In this document: positions 23,949 through 32,804 of the stretch, piece after piece
Layout: the number at the start of each line of letters is the position of its first letter
How positions within the stretch are numbered: the first letter of the stretch is position 1
Assembly: GCA_035415725.1 (NCBI GenBank)
Contig: DAOOGN010000041.1
Location: 1 to 33,386 of the forward strand
Reading direction: 5' to 3'
Length of the DNA: 33,386 nucleotides
Source of the DNA: DSWT01 sp035415725
GTDB lineage: Bacteria > Chloroflexota > Anaerolineae > B4-G1 > SLSP01
The notes under the pieces: model-generated
The model's database searches: none
Seen by the model: only the letters and a program-made list of their open reading frames with translations
Told to the model about the DNA's origin: nothing
Program-made: the position numbers and the translations under genes

Positions 23949-25333
23949 GTCACACCTTCCTCCCCAATTCGACACAGAGGTCGTCCCACCGCAAAATCCT
24001 CCGGCGCCGCAACCTCACGTCCGGTCTGCGCGAACAAATACTGCTGATAACTCTCCTGCCACCACAAATTCCCATCGATAACCAACACATCAGGTCGCAG
24101 CCCTAAAGCCTCCTGCGCGTACCACAACGCGAAGGTGTACGGGTCTCCTGCCGTGGTGATCAAAACGGCCTCCGCCGGGGTTGCCGCCAAGACTCGATTG
24201 TACCACAACACCGCCTCGTCATCGCGGTGCAGATCGACGGTCTGCCAGTTCCACACCAGCAACACGAGCGGCAGAGCCAATGTCGCCCAGGCCGGCACGC
24301 CTTGTTCCACCAGCCAGTGCCATCCTAGGCCCAGCCAGGGGATGAGCAGGGGCAACAGCGGCACCAGGTACATCATGGAATCCGGTGTGTTGTAGCCGAT
24401 AGCAAACAGGCTCAACAGGCCGAACGCGACTGCCAATCCCAGTCCTTCCCAACGGCGCTCTCGCCAGCCCACCCCACCGCCGAGCAACACCAGCGCACCG
24501 CCCACCGGCGTAAACTGCCGCGCTCCCAACGCTGCCCAGGCCGTCAGCCGCGCGGGCCAGTCGGCCAACGGCAGTCCGAAGGCGTAGCCCCGATACAACC
24601 GCGCCGTCACCCCATCCCACCAGCCGGCGAACGTGCGCAAATCTCCCCACGGCTGCGGCCAGCGTCCCAGAAGCGGCAGGAGGGCGTAGGGCAACAAACC
24701 CACGGCAACACCCACACCGCAGCACGCACATTGTTGGACGAGTGGGCGACTCGCCCCTTGCCGCGCGTTGCCCACTCGCGCTACCATCCACAACGGCAGC
24801 AGCAACACCAACGTCGGATGCACCGCCATCCCTAATCCACACACAATGCCTGCCAAGACCCATCGCCGATTCGTAGCTCGCAACTCGCCACTCGCAACTC
24901 GCACTTCGTAATTCGCCAACGCCACAAAGAACGCCGCCGTCGTGTACACTTCCGTGATGAGCGCCTGTGACCAAAACAGTGGGGCGAACGCCAGCGTGAG
25001 AGAGGCCGCCAGCACGATCCACGGGGATTTTTCCTGGCGTTGCAGCGTCAACGCGGTCAACGTCACCGTCCCTGCCGCCATCACCGCCGAGAGCAAGTTG
25101 AGCCGCCAGGCCGGATTGTGCAGCGGCAGCCACACCAAAGCCCGCGCCAACGTCAGATAGAGAGGGAAACCCGGCGGATGCGGCATCCGTCCCGTCGCTG
25201 CCGCCGCGATGAAGTCACCGCCATCCGCGCCCCAATGCGCCCACGTGAGCGCGGGCGCCATCGTCAGCCCATACACCAGCAAAGCGCTGCCCCCTGCCAG
25301 CAGGGGAATCGGCAGGTGCGGGCGATGGTTCAT
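23939..25333 (-). CDS. DUF2723-type GT-C membrane glycosyltransferase
   Basis: The 464-residue protein has about ten membrane helices. The first loop reads ALTWAHWGADGGDFIAAA (29-46) with acidic Asp37 and Asp40, then HPPGFPLYL (52-60), the diagnostic pattern of DUF2723 proteins, which are relatives of protein O-mannosyltransferases. A ~100-residue soluble C-terminus follows (LITTAGDPYTFALWYAQ). It likely uses a polyprenyl-phosphate sugar to glycosylate an extracytoplasmic acceptor, possibly the Thr/Pro-rich stalks encoded nearby. The frame is open to 25645, but ATG 25333 forms an ATGA overlap with the GT2 stop and begins the family-like sequence; the extension is low-complexity antisense noise. 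Confidence 0.85.
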   Translation of the reverse strand: MNHRPHLPIPLLAGGSALLVYGLTMAPALTWAHWGADGGDFIAAAATGRMPHPPGFPLYLTLARALVWLPLHNPAWRLNLLSAVMAAGTVTLTALTLQRQEKSPWIVLAASLTLAFAPLFWSQALITEVYTTAAFFVALANYEVRVASGELRATNRRWVLAGIVCGLGMAVHPTLVLLLPLWMVARVGNARQGASRPLVQQCACCGVGVAVGLLPYALLPLLGRWPQPWGDLRTFAGWWDGVTARLYRGYAFGLPLADWPARLTAWAALGARQFTPVGGALVLLGGGVGWRERRWEGLGLAVAFGLLSLFAIGYNTPDSMMYLVPLLPLLIPWLGLGWHWLVEQGVPAWATLALPLVLLVWNWQTVDLHRDDEAVLWYNRVLAATPAEAVLITTAGDPYTFALWYAQEALGLRPDVLVIDGNLWWQESYQQYLFAQTGREVAAPEDFAVGRPLCRIGEEGVTCP

Positions 25334-26307
25334 TTCACCCCTTGCCGCAACAGCCCCAGCGCCAGCCCCAGGCCCTGGACGATCACGCGCAGCAACGTCA
25401 CGCCGGGCCAGATCAACGCCACGGCCCGATCCCGTCGCCAGGCCCAGCGCACGAAAGGCAGTGTCGTCGCCAGGAAGAGCGCGAGCAGGAGCAGGGCCAC
25501 CATCCACGCCGGAGGCCAGAAAAACCCGGCCATCACCGCCAGCCCAAGCAGCACCACCAGCGCAAACTGCGGCTTCAACGCCGGATCGGTGTGCGCGTCG
25601 CCGGAGATTTTGTCCGGATGATGAACGTAGAGCAGCGCGCGCCAATAACCGAAACGCGCCTTACGGGCGAGATAGCGTCCCAGCGTCGCCGGATGCCGGT
25701 GCCAGACCCAGGCGTCGGGCGCGAAGACGAGCCGGTGGCCGGCTCGCGCCAGCCGGAAGGAGAGGTCCACGTCCTCCGCCGAGGGGATCGGGAAGGCCGT
25801 GTCGAAACCGCCGTATTCCACGAGCAGCGCCCGGCGATACGCCGCGGCGTAAGTGTCCACAAAATCAATGCGCGGCAATCCGGCCATCCGCGCGTAACGG
25901 AACTCGAACTCCAACTGCACCAGCCGGGCCATCAGCGATGTCTGCCGGGTGCGATACGCGCCTTTCACCCCCATCACCTGAGGATCAGCCAGGGGGGCAA
26001 CCATCCGCGCCATCCACTCGGCGGATGGTTCGCAGTCGGCGTCGGTGAAGAGGACAATCTCGCCCTGCGCCGCTGCGATACCCGCGTTGCGCGCCGCCGC
26101 CGGCCCGCCATGCGCTACCCGCCATACTCGATCTGCACCCGCTTCCCGCGCCGCGTCGCTCGTAGCATCGGTTGAGCCGTCGTCCACCACGAGGATTTCA
26201 TAGCGTGCGCGCTCCACCGTCTGTCGCACTAGCGCTTGCACGCAAGCGCCGATCACCTCCGCTGCTTGATAGGCCGGGACGATCACCGAATAGTCAGGCT
26301 GAACCAT
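25330..26307 (-). CDS. Glycosyltransferase family 2, membrane-associated
   Basis: This 325-residue GT-A enzyme starts YSVIVPAYQAAEVIGACVQA, with VVDDGSTDAT, the DXD motif LFTDADCEPS and the acceptor/base block AEDVDLSFRL. Two hydrophobic segments (about 242-275) and a terminal amphipathic helix anchor it to the membrane, as in polyprenyl-phosphate sugar synthases and exopolysaccharide GT2s. It may load a sugar onto a lipid carrier for the DUF2723 GT-C encoded next. ATG 26307 has GGAGG four nt upstream and overlaps the flippase-like gene by 14 bp. Confidence 0.9.
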   Translation of the reverse strand: MVQPDYSVIVPAYQAAEVIGACVQALVRQTVERARYEILVVDDGSTDATSDAAREAGADRVWRVAHGGPAAARNAGIAAAQGEIVLFTDADCEPSAEWMARMVAPLADPQVMGVKGAYRTRQTSLMARLVQLEFEFRYARMAGLPRIDFVDTYAAAYRRALLVEYGGFDTAFPIPSAEDVDLSFRLARAGHRLVFAPDAWVWHRHPATLGRYLARKARFGYWRALLYVHHPDKISGDAHTDPALKPQFALVVLLGLAVMAGFFWPPAWMVALLLLALFLATTLPFVRWAWRRDRAVALIWPGVTLLRVIVQGLGLALGLLRQGVK

Positions 26308-27316
26308 GCACCCTCCGCGCTACCTGCGCCCCTAACGCTAACACGCCGGCCGTGATCAACGGCGGTCCCATCACCACCAGATGCAGCACCAGGCCAATCG
26401 CCAGTGCTAGATCGTAAGGCACATCGAACAACCCCAGCGAGACGACGCACAGACCTTCAAAAACGCCCAGACGCGCCGGAGTCGGCACTACCGCGTTGCC
26501 GACCATCAACGCTGCCAGCAAAAAAACGGCGGCGACCGGTGCATGGACGCCAAACGCTTCCATGACCGCCCAATTCGAGAGGGCGCCGCAACCCCAGTAA
26601 ACAACCGTCCAGGCAAAAACCCGGCCCGAAGCCGGAGCACTTTGCAGTGAATCCAGCCCTTGCGCCAGACGCCGTAAACGCGGCAGCAGCGCCTTATCCC
26701 ATCCCGCCGGAAAGCGCGCCAGAATCAGCGCCGCCCAGCGGAACAACACATCCTGCCAGCGCAGTCCGGCCCACAACACCAGGCCGCCCACGACCAGAAT
26801 TCCTGCCGTGCTCCACGTCGAATTGGAGAACCACGCGGGCAGAGGGGCGAGCGCCAACAACAACAGGCCGCACAGCAACAACGCCAGCATATCCCACACC
26901 TTCTCCAGGGCCACACTCCCCAACGCCTCCGACGCGCCCGCAGCACGCGCCGCGTCCTGCCCCCCACCCGGCTCCGGGCGCACCCACATGGCGCGCACCA
27001 GGTCGCCGCCGCGCATCGGCAACACCAGGTTCGCCACCTGTCCCACCAACAACGCCGTCAACGCCGGCCAAAAATCCAGATGGGAATGCCATAACAAGGC
27101 CTGCCAGCGCCACACTCGCGCCAAGAAGGTCCCCACAATCGCCAGCACGCCCACTATCACCCACGCATAATGGGCCGCCCGCAAGGCGCCGAGCACCTGC
27201 GCCCAGTCCAACTCGCGGATCAATAGCCCCACCGCAAGTATCATCACGCCGAGGCTCAGCACCCAACGGAGCACTTTGGCCCGCGCCTTCAGTTCCGCCA
27301 CCCATCCGGTCGTCAT
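26294..27316 (-). CDS. Flippase-like LPG-synthase transmembrane domain protein
   Basis: The 340-residue protein has about eight membrane helices. Family signatures of the AglD/UPF0104 and MprF flippase-like domain are visible: RVWRWQALL (67-75), VANLVLPMRGGDLVRAMWV (94-112), a conserved Glu (ALEKVWD) and PTPARLGVFEGL near 282. Members move or help move lipid-linked substrates or act with polyprenyl-phosphate glycosyltransferases. It sits directly before a GT2 and a DUF2723 GT-C, a combination that suggests one lipid-linked sugar branch. ATG 27316 lies 4 bp after the previous stop. Confidence 0.87.
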   Translation of the reverse strand: MTTGWVAELKARAKVLRWVLSLGVMILAVGLLIRELDWAQVLGALRAAHYAWVIVGVLAIVGTFLARVWRWQALLWHSHLDFWPALTALLVGQVANLVLPMRGGDLVRAMWVRPEPGGGQDAARAAGASEALGSVALEKVWDMLALLLCGLLLLALAPLPAWFSNSTWSTAGILVVGGLVLWAGLRWQDVLFRWAALILARFPAGWDKALLPRLRRLAQGLDSLQSAPASGRVFAWTVVYWGCGALSNWAVMEAFGVHAPVAAVFLLAALMVGNAVVPTPARLGVFEGLCVVSLGLFDVPYDLALAIGLVLHLVVMGPPLITAGVLALGAQVARRVHGSA

Positions 27317-27320
27317 ACGC

Positions 27321-29201
27321 TCAATCGCTCACGTAAGAAATCCAGGTGCGTCCCAGAGGCGTCCACCGGCCGTTCGCGTCGATCAAATTGCCGGTGGGAT
27401 AGACGCCGTAGTTCAGGCTGAACCAACACCAGCGCTGTACCAGCCGCCCCCCGTCACTAGGATCGCCCAGTCCGCCGTCCGCCGCCGTTAAGAAGAAGCG
27501 CCAGGTCTCGCGCAGGAACTCGGCCATCCGCTCCGGCGGAAAGCCGTAATCTTCCGGCATCGGCACGCCGAATTCGGAGACGATGAGGGGTTGTCCGCCA
27601 TAGCCGCGCGAAGACATCCAGCGCCGGAAGGCATAGATCTGCGAGCGGAAGGCGGCGAGATTGCCCGAATCGTCAACGCCGTACAACACGCCGGTATTGT
27701 CGGGAATGCCCGGCGGAATATCGACGCCCCACGAGTCGCGCTCTTCGTGCAACATATAGTTGTGGATGTGCCAGGCCTGCGCCGGAAGCGTCGCGCCGAA
27801 CTCGGCCTGATAAGCCTGCAAGACGAGATCGAGATAACGCAGACGCAACGGCGTAGGCTGAGCGATGCCGCCCGCTGCCACCAGCGCCGCAGGATCGCCG
27901 GCCTTGATCGCGGTGTAGGCTTCATGATAGAGCCGCGCATACGTGACCGGATCCACGTTATCCTGCCAGCGCACGTCCGGCTCGTTGGCGATCAACCACG
28001 TAGAGCCGGGACGCGCCGCCGCCACCGCCGTCAATGTCGCCGCCGCCGGCGAAAGCCCGGCGCCGGACATACGCACGGTGGGCATGTAGGCGACGCCCGG
28101 CGGCAGCGCCGGTGAACTGCGCGCGGCCCAATCCATCACCCAACCGGCGTGCAGTGTGCTCAAGTCATAGTCACCCGTCGCGCCGCCCGGCAGTGAGACA
28201 CCGAGCCGGAAGCGCTCGTTGGCGGGGACGACGAAGTCAGAAGGAGAAGAGGGAAGCGACGTCGCGTCGGCGGTGGGCGTTGCGGTAGAGGTAGGCGTCG
28301 CCGTGGGTGACGATGTCGTCGTGGGTGGCGGTGTCGCCGTGGATGACGGTGTTGTCGCCGGGGGAGGCGCTGTCGTGGGGGGTGTGGTCGGGAGCGCTGT
28401 TGTAGCCGTCGTCGGTTTCGGCGTCGCCGGCGTGATCGGGACCCGCGTCGCCGGCGTCCCCGAGCGCGGTGTAGAAGTCGAGGTCGGGGCGAAGGTTGAC
28501 GTAGCCATCGGCGACGGCGTCCGCGTCGGTGCTGGCGTCCGCGTTGGCGAGGGGGTGGCCGAGAACGGCGGCAGCGGTGTCCGCGTCGGGACCAGCGGTT
28601 CCGGCGTCGGTGTGGGCGGCAGGGTGGACGTTGCCGTACTCGCCGGTGCCATCGGCGCGGCGGGGTGCAACGCCGGCGCCCCGAGCACCATCAATATCCC
28701 GCCGGCCAGAATCAGCACAGCCGCCGCCAGAGGAAGAACATAGGATTGACGTTGACGTTGGCGTACCGTTTCCTCTCCGGCAGGAAGCCCTGCTTGAGCG
28801 GAGAATTTCTCCGCCGGCCGGCTCAACACCTCGATGTTTTCCCGTATCCGTGCCTTGTCCGCTTCGGTGAGGAAGGGTTGCGCCAACAAACTCGTGTACA
28901 GGTCCAGGCTCTCCTGCGTATGGCCTTTTTCCGCCAAATAGGCAGCTTTGGCCTCGGCCACCGTGCCCCGCCGGTGAGGTGCCTCATAAACCATGCCTTT
29001 ATCGTACCAGTCCAGCGCTTCCGACTCACGCCCCCTCCTGGCGTGGCTGACGGCGAGATCGATACATATCACCGCCTTGTCAAGATCCGCAATATCGCCG
29101 GCGAGGAGTTTCTGCCATATTTTGATGGCTTCCTCGTCATCCTGCGCCTCGACGAACCGGGCGGCCTGGCGCATGGCCTGTACATAATCTTGATAATCCA
29201 T
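27321..29201 (-). CDS. TPR - membrane helix - Thr/Pro linker - glycoside hydrolase fusion
   Basis: The 626-residue protein has four parts. Residues 1-~130 contain TPR-like helix pairs (EEAIKIWQKLL, ESEALDWYDKG, QESLDLYTSLL). A membrane helix follows at about 154-176 (VLPLAAAVLILAGGILMVLG). Next comes a ~140-residue Thr/Pro/Ser linker, and then a TIM-barrel glycosidase-like domain from about 325. The barrel carries WLIANEPD (Glu407, acid/base position) and LIVSEFG (Glu543, nucleophile position), as in clan A retaining enzymes. The TPR part is predicted cytoplasmic and the hydrolase outside. ATG 29201 with GAGG five nt upstream is preferred over GTG 29207. It may trim the cluster's own glycan or anchor the complex. 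Confidence 0.85.
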   Translation of the reverse strand: MDYQDYVQAMRQAARFVEAQDDEEAIKIWQKLLAGDIADLDKAVICIDLAVSHARRGRESEALDWYDKGMVYEAPHRRGTVAEAKAAYLAEKGHTQESLDLYTSLLAQPFLTEADKARIRENIEVLSRPAEKFSAQAGLPAGEETVRQRQRQSYVLPLAAAVLILAGGILMVLGAPALHPAAPMAPASTATSTLPPTPTPEPLVPTRTPLPPFSATPSPTRTPAPTRTPSPMATSTFAPTSTSTPRSGTPATRVPITPATPKPTTATTALPTTPPTTAPPPATTPSSTATPPPTTTSSPTATPTSTATPTADATSLPSSPSDFVVPANERFRLGVSLPGGATGDYDLSTLHAGWVMDWAARSSPALPPGVAYMPTVRMSGAGLSPAAATLTAVAAARPGSTWLIANEPDVRWQDNVDPVTYARLYHEAYTAIKAGDPAALVAAGGIAQPTPLRLRYLDLVLQAYQAEFGATLPAQAWHIHNYMLHEERDSWGVDIPPGIPDNTGVLYGVDDSGNLAAFRSQIYAFRRWMSSRGYGGQPLIVSEFGVPMPEDYGFPPERMAEFLRETWRFFLTAADGGLGDPSDGGRLVQRWCWFSLNYGVYPTGNLIDANGRWTPLGRTWISYVSD

Positions 29202-29263
29202 CTCCACCTCACAAACTTGATATTAGGGCAACGAGGCGCTGTGGCAATCGCGGTTGCCTCCTC

Positions 29264-31300
29264 TTACGGCGCCGGCATAGGTCGCAGTGCCGGATCCCCC
29301 AACAACACAAAACTGACCGCCGCATCCGGCGCTGGCGCGGCGCGCCAGCCGGCCCACAGCGCGTCGCCAATGGCCGCCCCATCCAGCAGCGCCTGCTGGA
29401 AGGCCAACGCCATCGCGGACTGATCGGAGGTCGCCGTCTCGGCGGTCGGCCCGACAAACGCAACCACACCCGCGGGGTCGCGTAGCCACGCCTCGCTAAG
29501 GCTCATCTGGGTGGGATAGGTGAAATTCGCGGCGAGGCACGTCCACGCCGCCATAACGGTCGGCCCGTCCCACACGCCCGCGTCGTCCACGGTAAGGAAC
29601 TTTTCGTCGCCCAAGACGGGCAGACTGCCGTGCCCGCTGTAGACCAGCACGCCCGGCGCATCGCGCAACCAACGCAACAGTTCGCGGCGGGTAGCGCTCG
29701 CGTCATCGCCCAGGCGCAGGTCGGGCGTGGATAACGTCGCCAGGGCGTCGGTCAGCGCGACGAATTCCGCCTCATCATCGTGCAGCAGGAGCAACCGTGA
29801 AGTCGGCTTCCAGGCGAGCGTCTTGGCGACCATCGCCTGCACTTCTGCCACCGTTGACGCGGGGAAACGGCCCACCGCGATCAACGGTTCGCCGTCGTCG
29901 CCGCTCACCAGAGCATAGTCGGAAGGGGTATCACCCACAAAGAAGGTGCGCACCCATCCCGTCGGCACAAGCGTGGAATCGGCGCGCCACCACGCAGCGG
30001 GATCAACAGAGGCATCGCCCACCAGGAGGAGATAGCGCAATCGCCCGCGCGTATGCAGTGCAACTACGGCCGCGCGAATGGCGTCAGCAGTGGGTTCGCC
30101 CGTCCCGAAAGTGTCGTAGACCTGCTCCGGCGTCACCTCCACCACGGATAACCCTTCTGCCCCGCGCGCTTCAATCAGCGGAGTCAGCGCCGGGTGGAAG
30201 AGACGCGGCGCAATGATCAGATAGTCCGCCGCCAGCAGTGACGCTTCATCCACAGTTTCATGTGGACGTGCTATGTCAGGAGGGGGAGCGGCTTCAGGTG
30301 CGCCGATCCAACCGCGCTCGCCGGGGTGCTGTGCGATGCATACGCGCCCGTCGGCAGGGCGCTCGATCAACCCGCCGCGCACCGTCCCCGCCTGCCCCAC
30401 CAACAGCACGGTGACCCGTTCCGCCGCCACACCTTCCCAACAGGCGGCCGGTTCGTTTCCGGCAATCCAGCTCTCCCACTCTCCTCCGGTGCAGGTGAGC
30501 GGCCGTTGCCACGTCACGTCGACGCTGTCCAGCCAGGTCACTTCCACCGGTGCCTCCGTGTCAGCCGGCGCCATCAACACCAGTTCGTTATCACCATCAC
30601 GTGGCGCGGGAGCGGCCACCGTCCACGCTTCAAGTGCACTGCCGTCCCAGAAATGATCGTCTACCACAACGCCGTTCCACAGGACGCGGATGTGATGATC
30701 GGGGTTCTGCGGCATACTGCTCTGGCCCCACAAGCGCAGGGTCAGCGTGACAGGCACAGCCAGCGCCCCGGTCAAGGGAACGGTCAGGGTGAAAGCCGGG
30801 GCGGCATTGAAAGAGGTCCACAGCCAGTTTGCCCCCTGAGGAGCCGTCGGGCGATAGAAGATGTCTTGTTCCAGCCACAGAGTAGCGGTCGTCGTGGTCT
30901 GATACTGAGGTGGAGAAACCAGTGGCAACGCCAATGCCGCCGTGCCGCTGGCGGCAGTCTCTACGGCGAGATGATAACTGCCGACCGGGCCAAGGTGGCC
31001 CGCATCCACAGTGCCATAAAAAAGTAAACCGGGGCCGGCGGTGGATTCCACCCAGAATGTCGCTGTCGCCTCGGTTCCACGCCCCAGGCGAATGGGCTCA
31101 GGGGCGAGTTCTTCAGGGTCGAGACCCTGGGCGCGCCACCAGGCCGGGCCAAGCCAACGCGGGCCAGCGTCTTGCACCAGCAGCGTCCATCCGGAAGCCG
31201 GATCCACAGACGCAGGCGGCATCGGTGCAGGCGCAGGACGACATCCCGCCGCAGCCATAAGCAGCAGGGCTGCGCATCCCCTGCACAGCCAACGTTTCAC
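29264..31300 (-). CDS. C25 (gingipain-like) peptidase lipoprotein
   Basis: The 678-residue protein begins with a lipoprotein signal (ALLLMAAAGC; lipid-carrying Cys20), so the rest faces outside. After beta-rich N-terminal domains, a caspase-fold C25 domain spans about residues 350-675: DYLIIAPRLFHPALTPLI, QVYDTFGTGEPTADAIRAAV and YLLLVGDAS lead to the catalytic pair His557 (VYSGHGS) and Cys588 (AAWTCLAANF). The usual ending LLGDPALRP is present. C25 enzymes include gingipains and PorU, the type IX sortase. Here it may cut or transfer the operon's surface proteins. GTG 31300 overlaps the previous stop as GTGA; GTG 31315 is an alternative. Confidence 0.87.
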   Translation of the reverse strand: MKRWLCRGCAALLLMAAAGCRPAPAPMPPASVDPASGWTLLVQDAGPRWLGPAWWRAQGLDPEELAPEPIRLGRGTEATATFWVESTAGPGLLFYGTVDAGHLGPVGSYHLAVETAASGTAALALPLVSPPQYQTTTTATLWLEQDIFYRPTAPQGANWLWTSFNAAPAFTLTVPLTGALAVPVTLTLRLWGQSSMPQNPDHHIRVLWNGVVVDDHFWDGSALEAWTVAAPAPRDGDNELVLMAPADTEAPVEVTWLDSVDVTWQRPLTCTGGEWESWIAGNEPAACWEGVAAERVTVLLVGQAGTVRGGLIERPADGRVCIAQHPGERGWIGAPEAAPPPDIARPHETVDEASLLAADYLIIAPRLFHPALTPLIEARGAEGLSVVEVTPEQVYDTFGTGEPTADAIRAAVVALHTRGRLRYLLLVGDASVDPAAWWRADSTLVPTGWVRTFFVGDTPSDYALVSGDDGEPLIAVGRFPASTVAEVQAMVAKTLAWKPTSRLLLLHDDEAEFVALTDALATLSTPDLRLGDDASATRRELLRWLRDAPGVLVYSGHGSLPVLGDEKFLTVDDAGVWDGPTVMAAWTCLAANFTYPTQMSLSEAWLRDPAGVVAFVGPTAETATSDQSAMALAFQQALLDGAAIGDALWAGWRAAPAPDAAVSFVLLGDPALRPMPAP

Positions 31301-32784
31301 GCGCCCCGCTTCCACATCAGCACGCCTGCGCCGATAAAGCCCAGGCCAACAATGCCGCCAACCACGATCAGCCAGAGGGAGAGCGCCTGGTCAACGCCCG
31401 CCGCGCGGGTCTCACCCTCCACCCGCGCGAGCGTCGCCTCCGGGAGCGGTGTGGACGGCCAGGGCGAGGGGGTCAATGTGCGCGATAGGACAGGCGACGG
31501 AGAAAACACAGGCGTATCCAGCGCCGGCGACGCGGGCACGGTGACGGGATGGGTGGTCGCCGGCAAGGCGCCGGGAGGTGACCGGCGCGGCGTGGGCGTC
31601 AACGTGGGTATCCCAGGGCGCGGGGTGGGCGTCAAGGTGGGCGTCGCGGTGCGCTGGGTGGTACACGTTCCGGTCACACTGAGGGTGATCACGAAGTCTT
31701 CGGTGCTGTTATCCTGATATTTCACGGTCAGTATGTGGGTTTCATTGGCGCATGGACAAAAAGTCCGCGCGTCATCTCCGTTGACGCCGACATCATCGAA
31801 GTAGATGGCAAGGATGTGACTCGTTTGCCATTGCAGCGTGGTGCAATCTCCGGCGGCCAATTCCGTTTTGTCGGCCCAGAAGCGGACATTGGGGTTGGGC
31901 GTCGCCGTGGGTGGCGGCGTTCCCGTCACCGTTGCGGTGGGGGTGAGGGTAGCCGTGGGCGTCAGCGTGGGAGTCGTTGAGGCCGGCTCAGGCGTCACGG
32001 TGGAGGTCGGCGTCACGGTGGGGGTGCTGTTCAGTGGAATGACCGCGCTAATCGGTACGGTAAAATCGCCCCGAGCACCGTTATCCGGCACGTCCAGCAG
32101 CTTATAGTAATAGGTAATGCCGGGCGTCACATCAGCGTCCTCGTGATCATAGAGAGCGCCCTCTATTCCCCCCTCGACGGCAATGAAACCGGAGATGTCG
32201 GTATAGCTACCTACTCTATTCAGACTGCGATAGAGATAGAACCCTGAATAGCCAACTTCATTAGCCGTTTCCCAATGTACTATGATCTTATCTGTGCCGG
32301 GTTCAGCGTAGAAAGCGGTCAAAGTCACAGCCGCCCCAACCACCGATACGGCCAGGATTGCCGCAAAAAGGGCGATGAACGATGCCTTGACGCGCCGCAG
32401 GACACTCCACACGTCGCCGAGAGCGTGATGGCCGGCGGCCAGCCACCTTTCGCGCCGTAGTTGTCGCGGTGTGCGACGGTAGAAACAGCGCCCATCGCGT
32501 TGCGCTTCGACGACACGGCCCAACACCGCATCGGGCGTCCACGAGGGATCGAGAGCTTTGTGCCCGTCGCCTTTGGTGATGATGCGGCCTGCACGCCGTC
32601 CCAGGTAGCGATGCAGGAAGCCGCCGCGGAGCACCACCCAATCGCCGGGCGTCAGCGCCTCCGCCGTGACCGGATGGACCAGCACCTCATCGCCGGGGCG
32701 CAACGTGGGCAACATACTGCGCCCGCGCACCCGCAGACGCGTTGGGCCGGGCAGGGTTTCAGCAACCGCATCTAGCCAGAGCAT
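31297..32784 (-). CDS. Signal peptidase (S26-type) fused to extracellular Ig/Fn3 domains
   Basis: Residues 1-~90 of this 495-residue protein look like a Ser/His (ER/archaeal/SipW-type) signal peptidase: RGRSMLPTLRPGDEVLV with Ser23, GGFLHRYLGR with His58, and IITKGDGHKALDP (69-80). A basic linker and a membrane helix (about 134-158) lead to an Fn3-like domain (EVGYSGFYLYRSLNRVGSY), a Thr/Pro linker, a second beta domain with Cys pairs (FWADKTELAAGDCTTLQW; RTFCPCANETH), another Thr/Pro linker and a C-terminal helix ending MWKRGA. Unusually, the peptidase core precedes the membrane helix. ATG 32784 has AGGAG eight nt upstream. It is the first gene of the run. Confidence 0.83.
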   Translation of the reverse strand: MLWLDAVAETLPGPTRLRVRGRSMLPTLRPGDEVLVHPVTAEALTPGDWVVLRGGFLHRYLGRRAGRIITKGDGHKALDPSWTPDAVLGRVVEAQRDGRCFYRRTPRQLRRERWLAAGHHALGDVWSVLRRVKASFIALFAAILAVSVVGAAVTLTAFYAEPGTDKIIVHWETANEVGYSGFYLYRSLNRVGSYTDISGFIAVEGGIEGALYDHEDADVTPGITYYYKLLDVPDNGARGDFTVPISAVIPLNSTPTVTPTSTVTPEPASTTPTLTPTATLTPTATVTGTPPPTATPNPNVRFWADKTELAAGDCTTLQWQTSHILAIYFDDVGVNGDDARTFCPCANETHILTVKYQDNSTEDFVITLSVTGTCTTQRTATPTLTPTPRPGIPTLTPTPRRSPPGALPATTHPVTVPASPALDTPVFSPSPVLSRTLTPSPWPSTPLPEATLARVEGETRAAGVDQALSLWLIVVGGIVGLGFIGAGVLMWKRGA

Positions 32785-32804
32785 CGCTCCATCTCCTGGC
32801 TGCG

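Noticed and set aside
25334..25645. N-terminal extension of the DUF2723 gene frame
   Set aside because: The extra 104 residues are Ala/Gly/Arg noise overlapping the GT2 gene; the ATG at 25333 in an ATGA overlap is the natural start.
21760..28650. Further mobile or repeat elements suggested by Thr/Pro-coding low-complexity DNA
   Set aside because: The repetitiveness follows from TPT/PTP codons in linkers of surface proteins.
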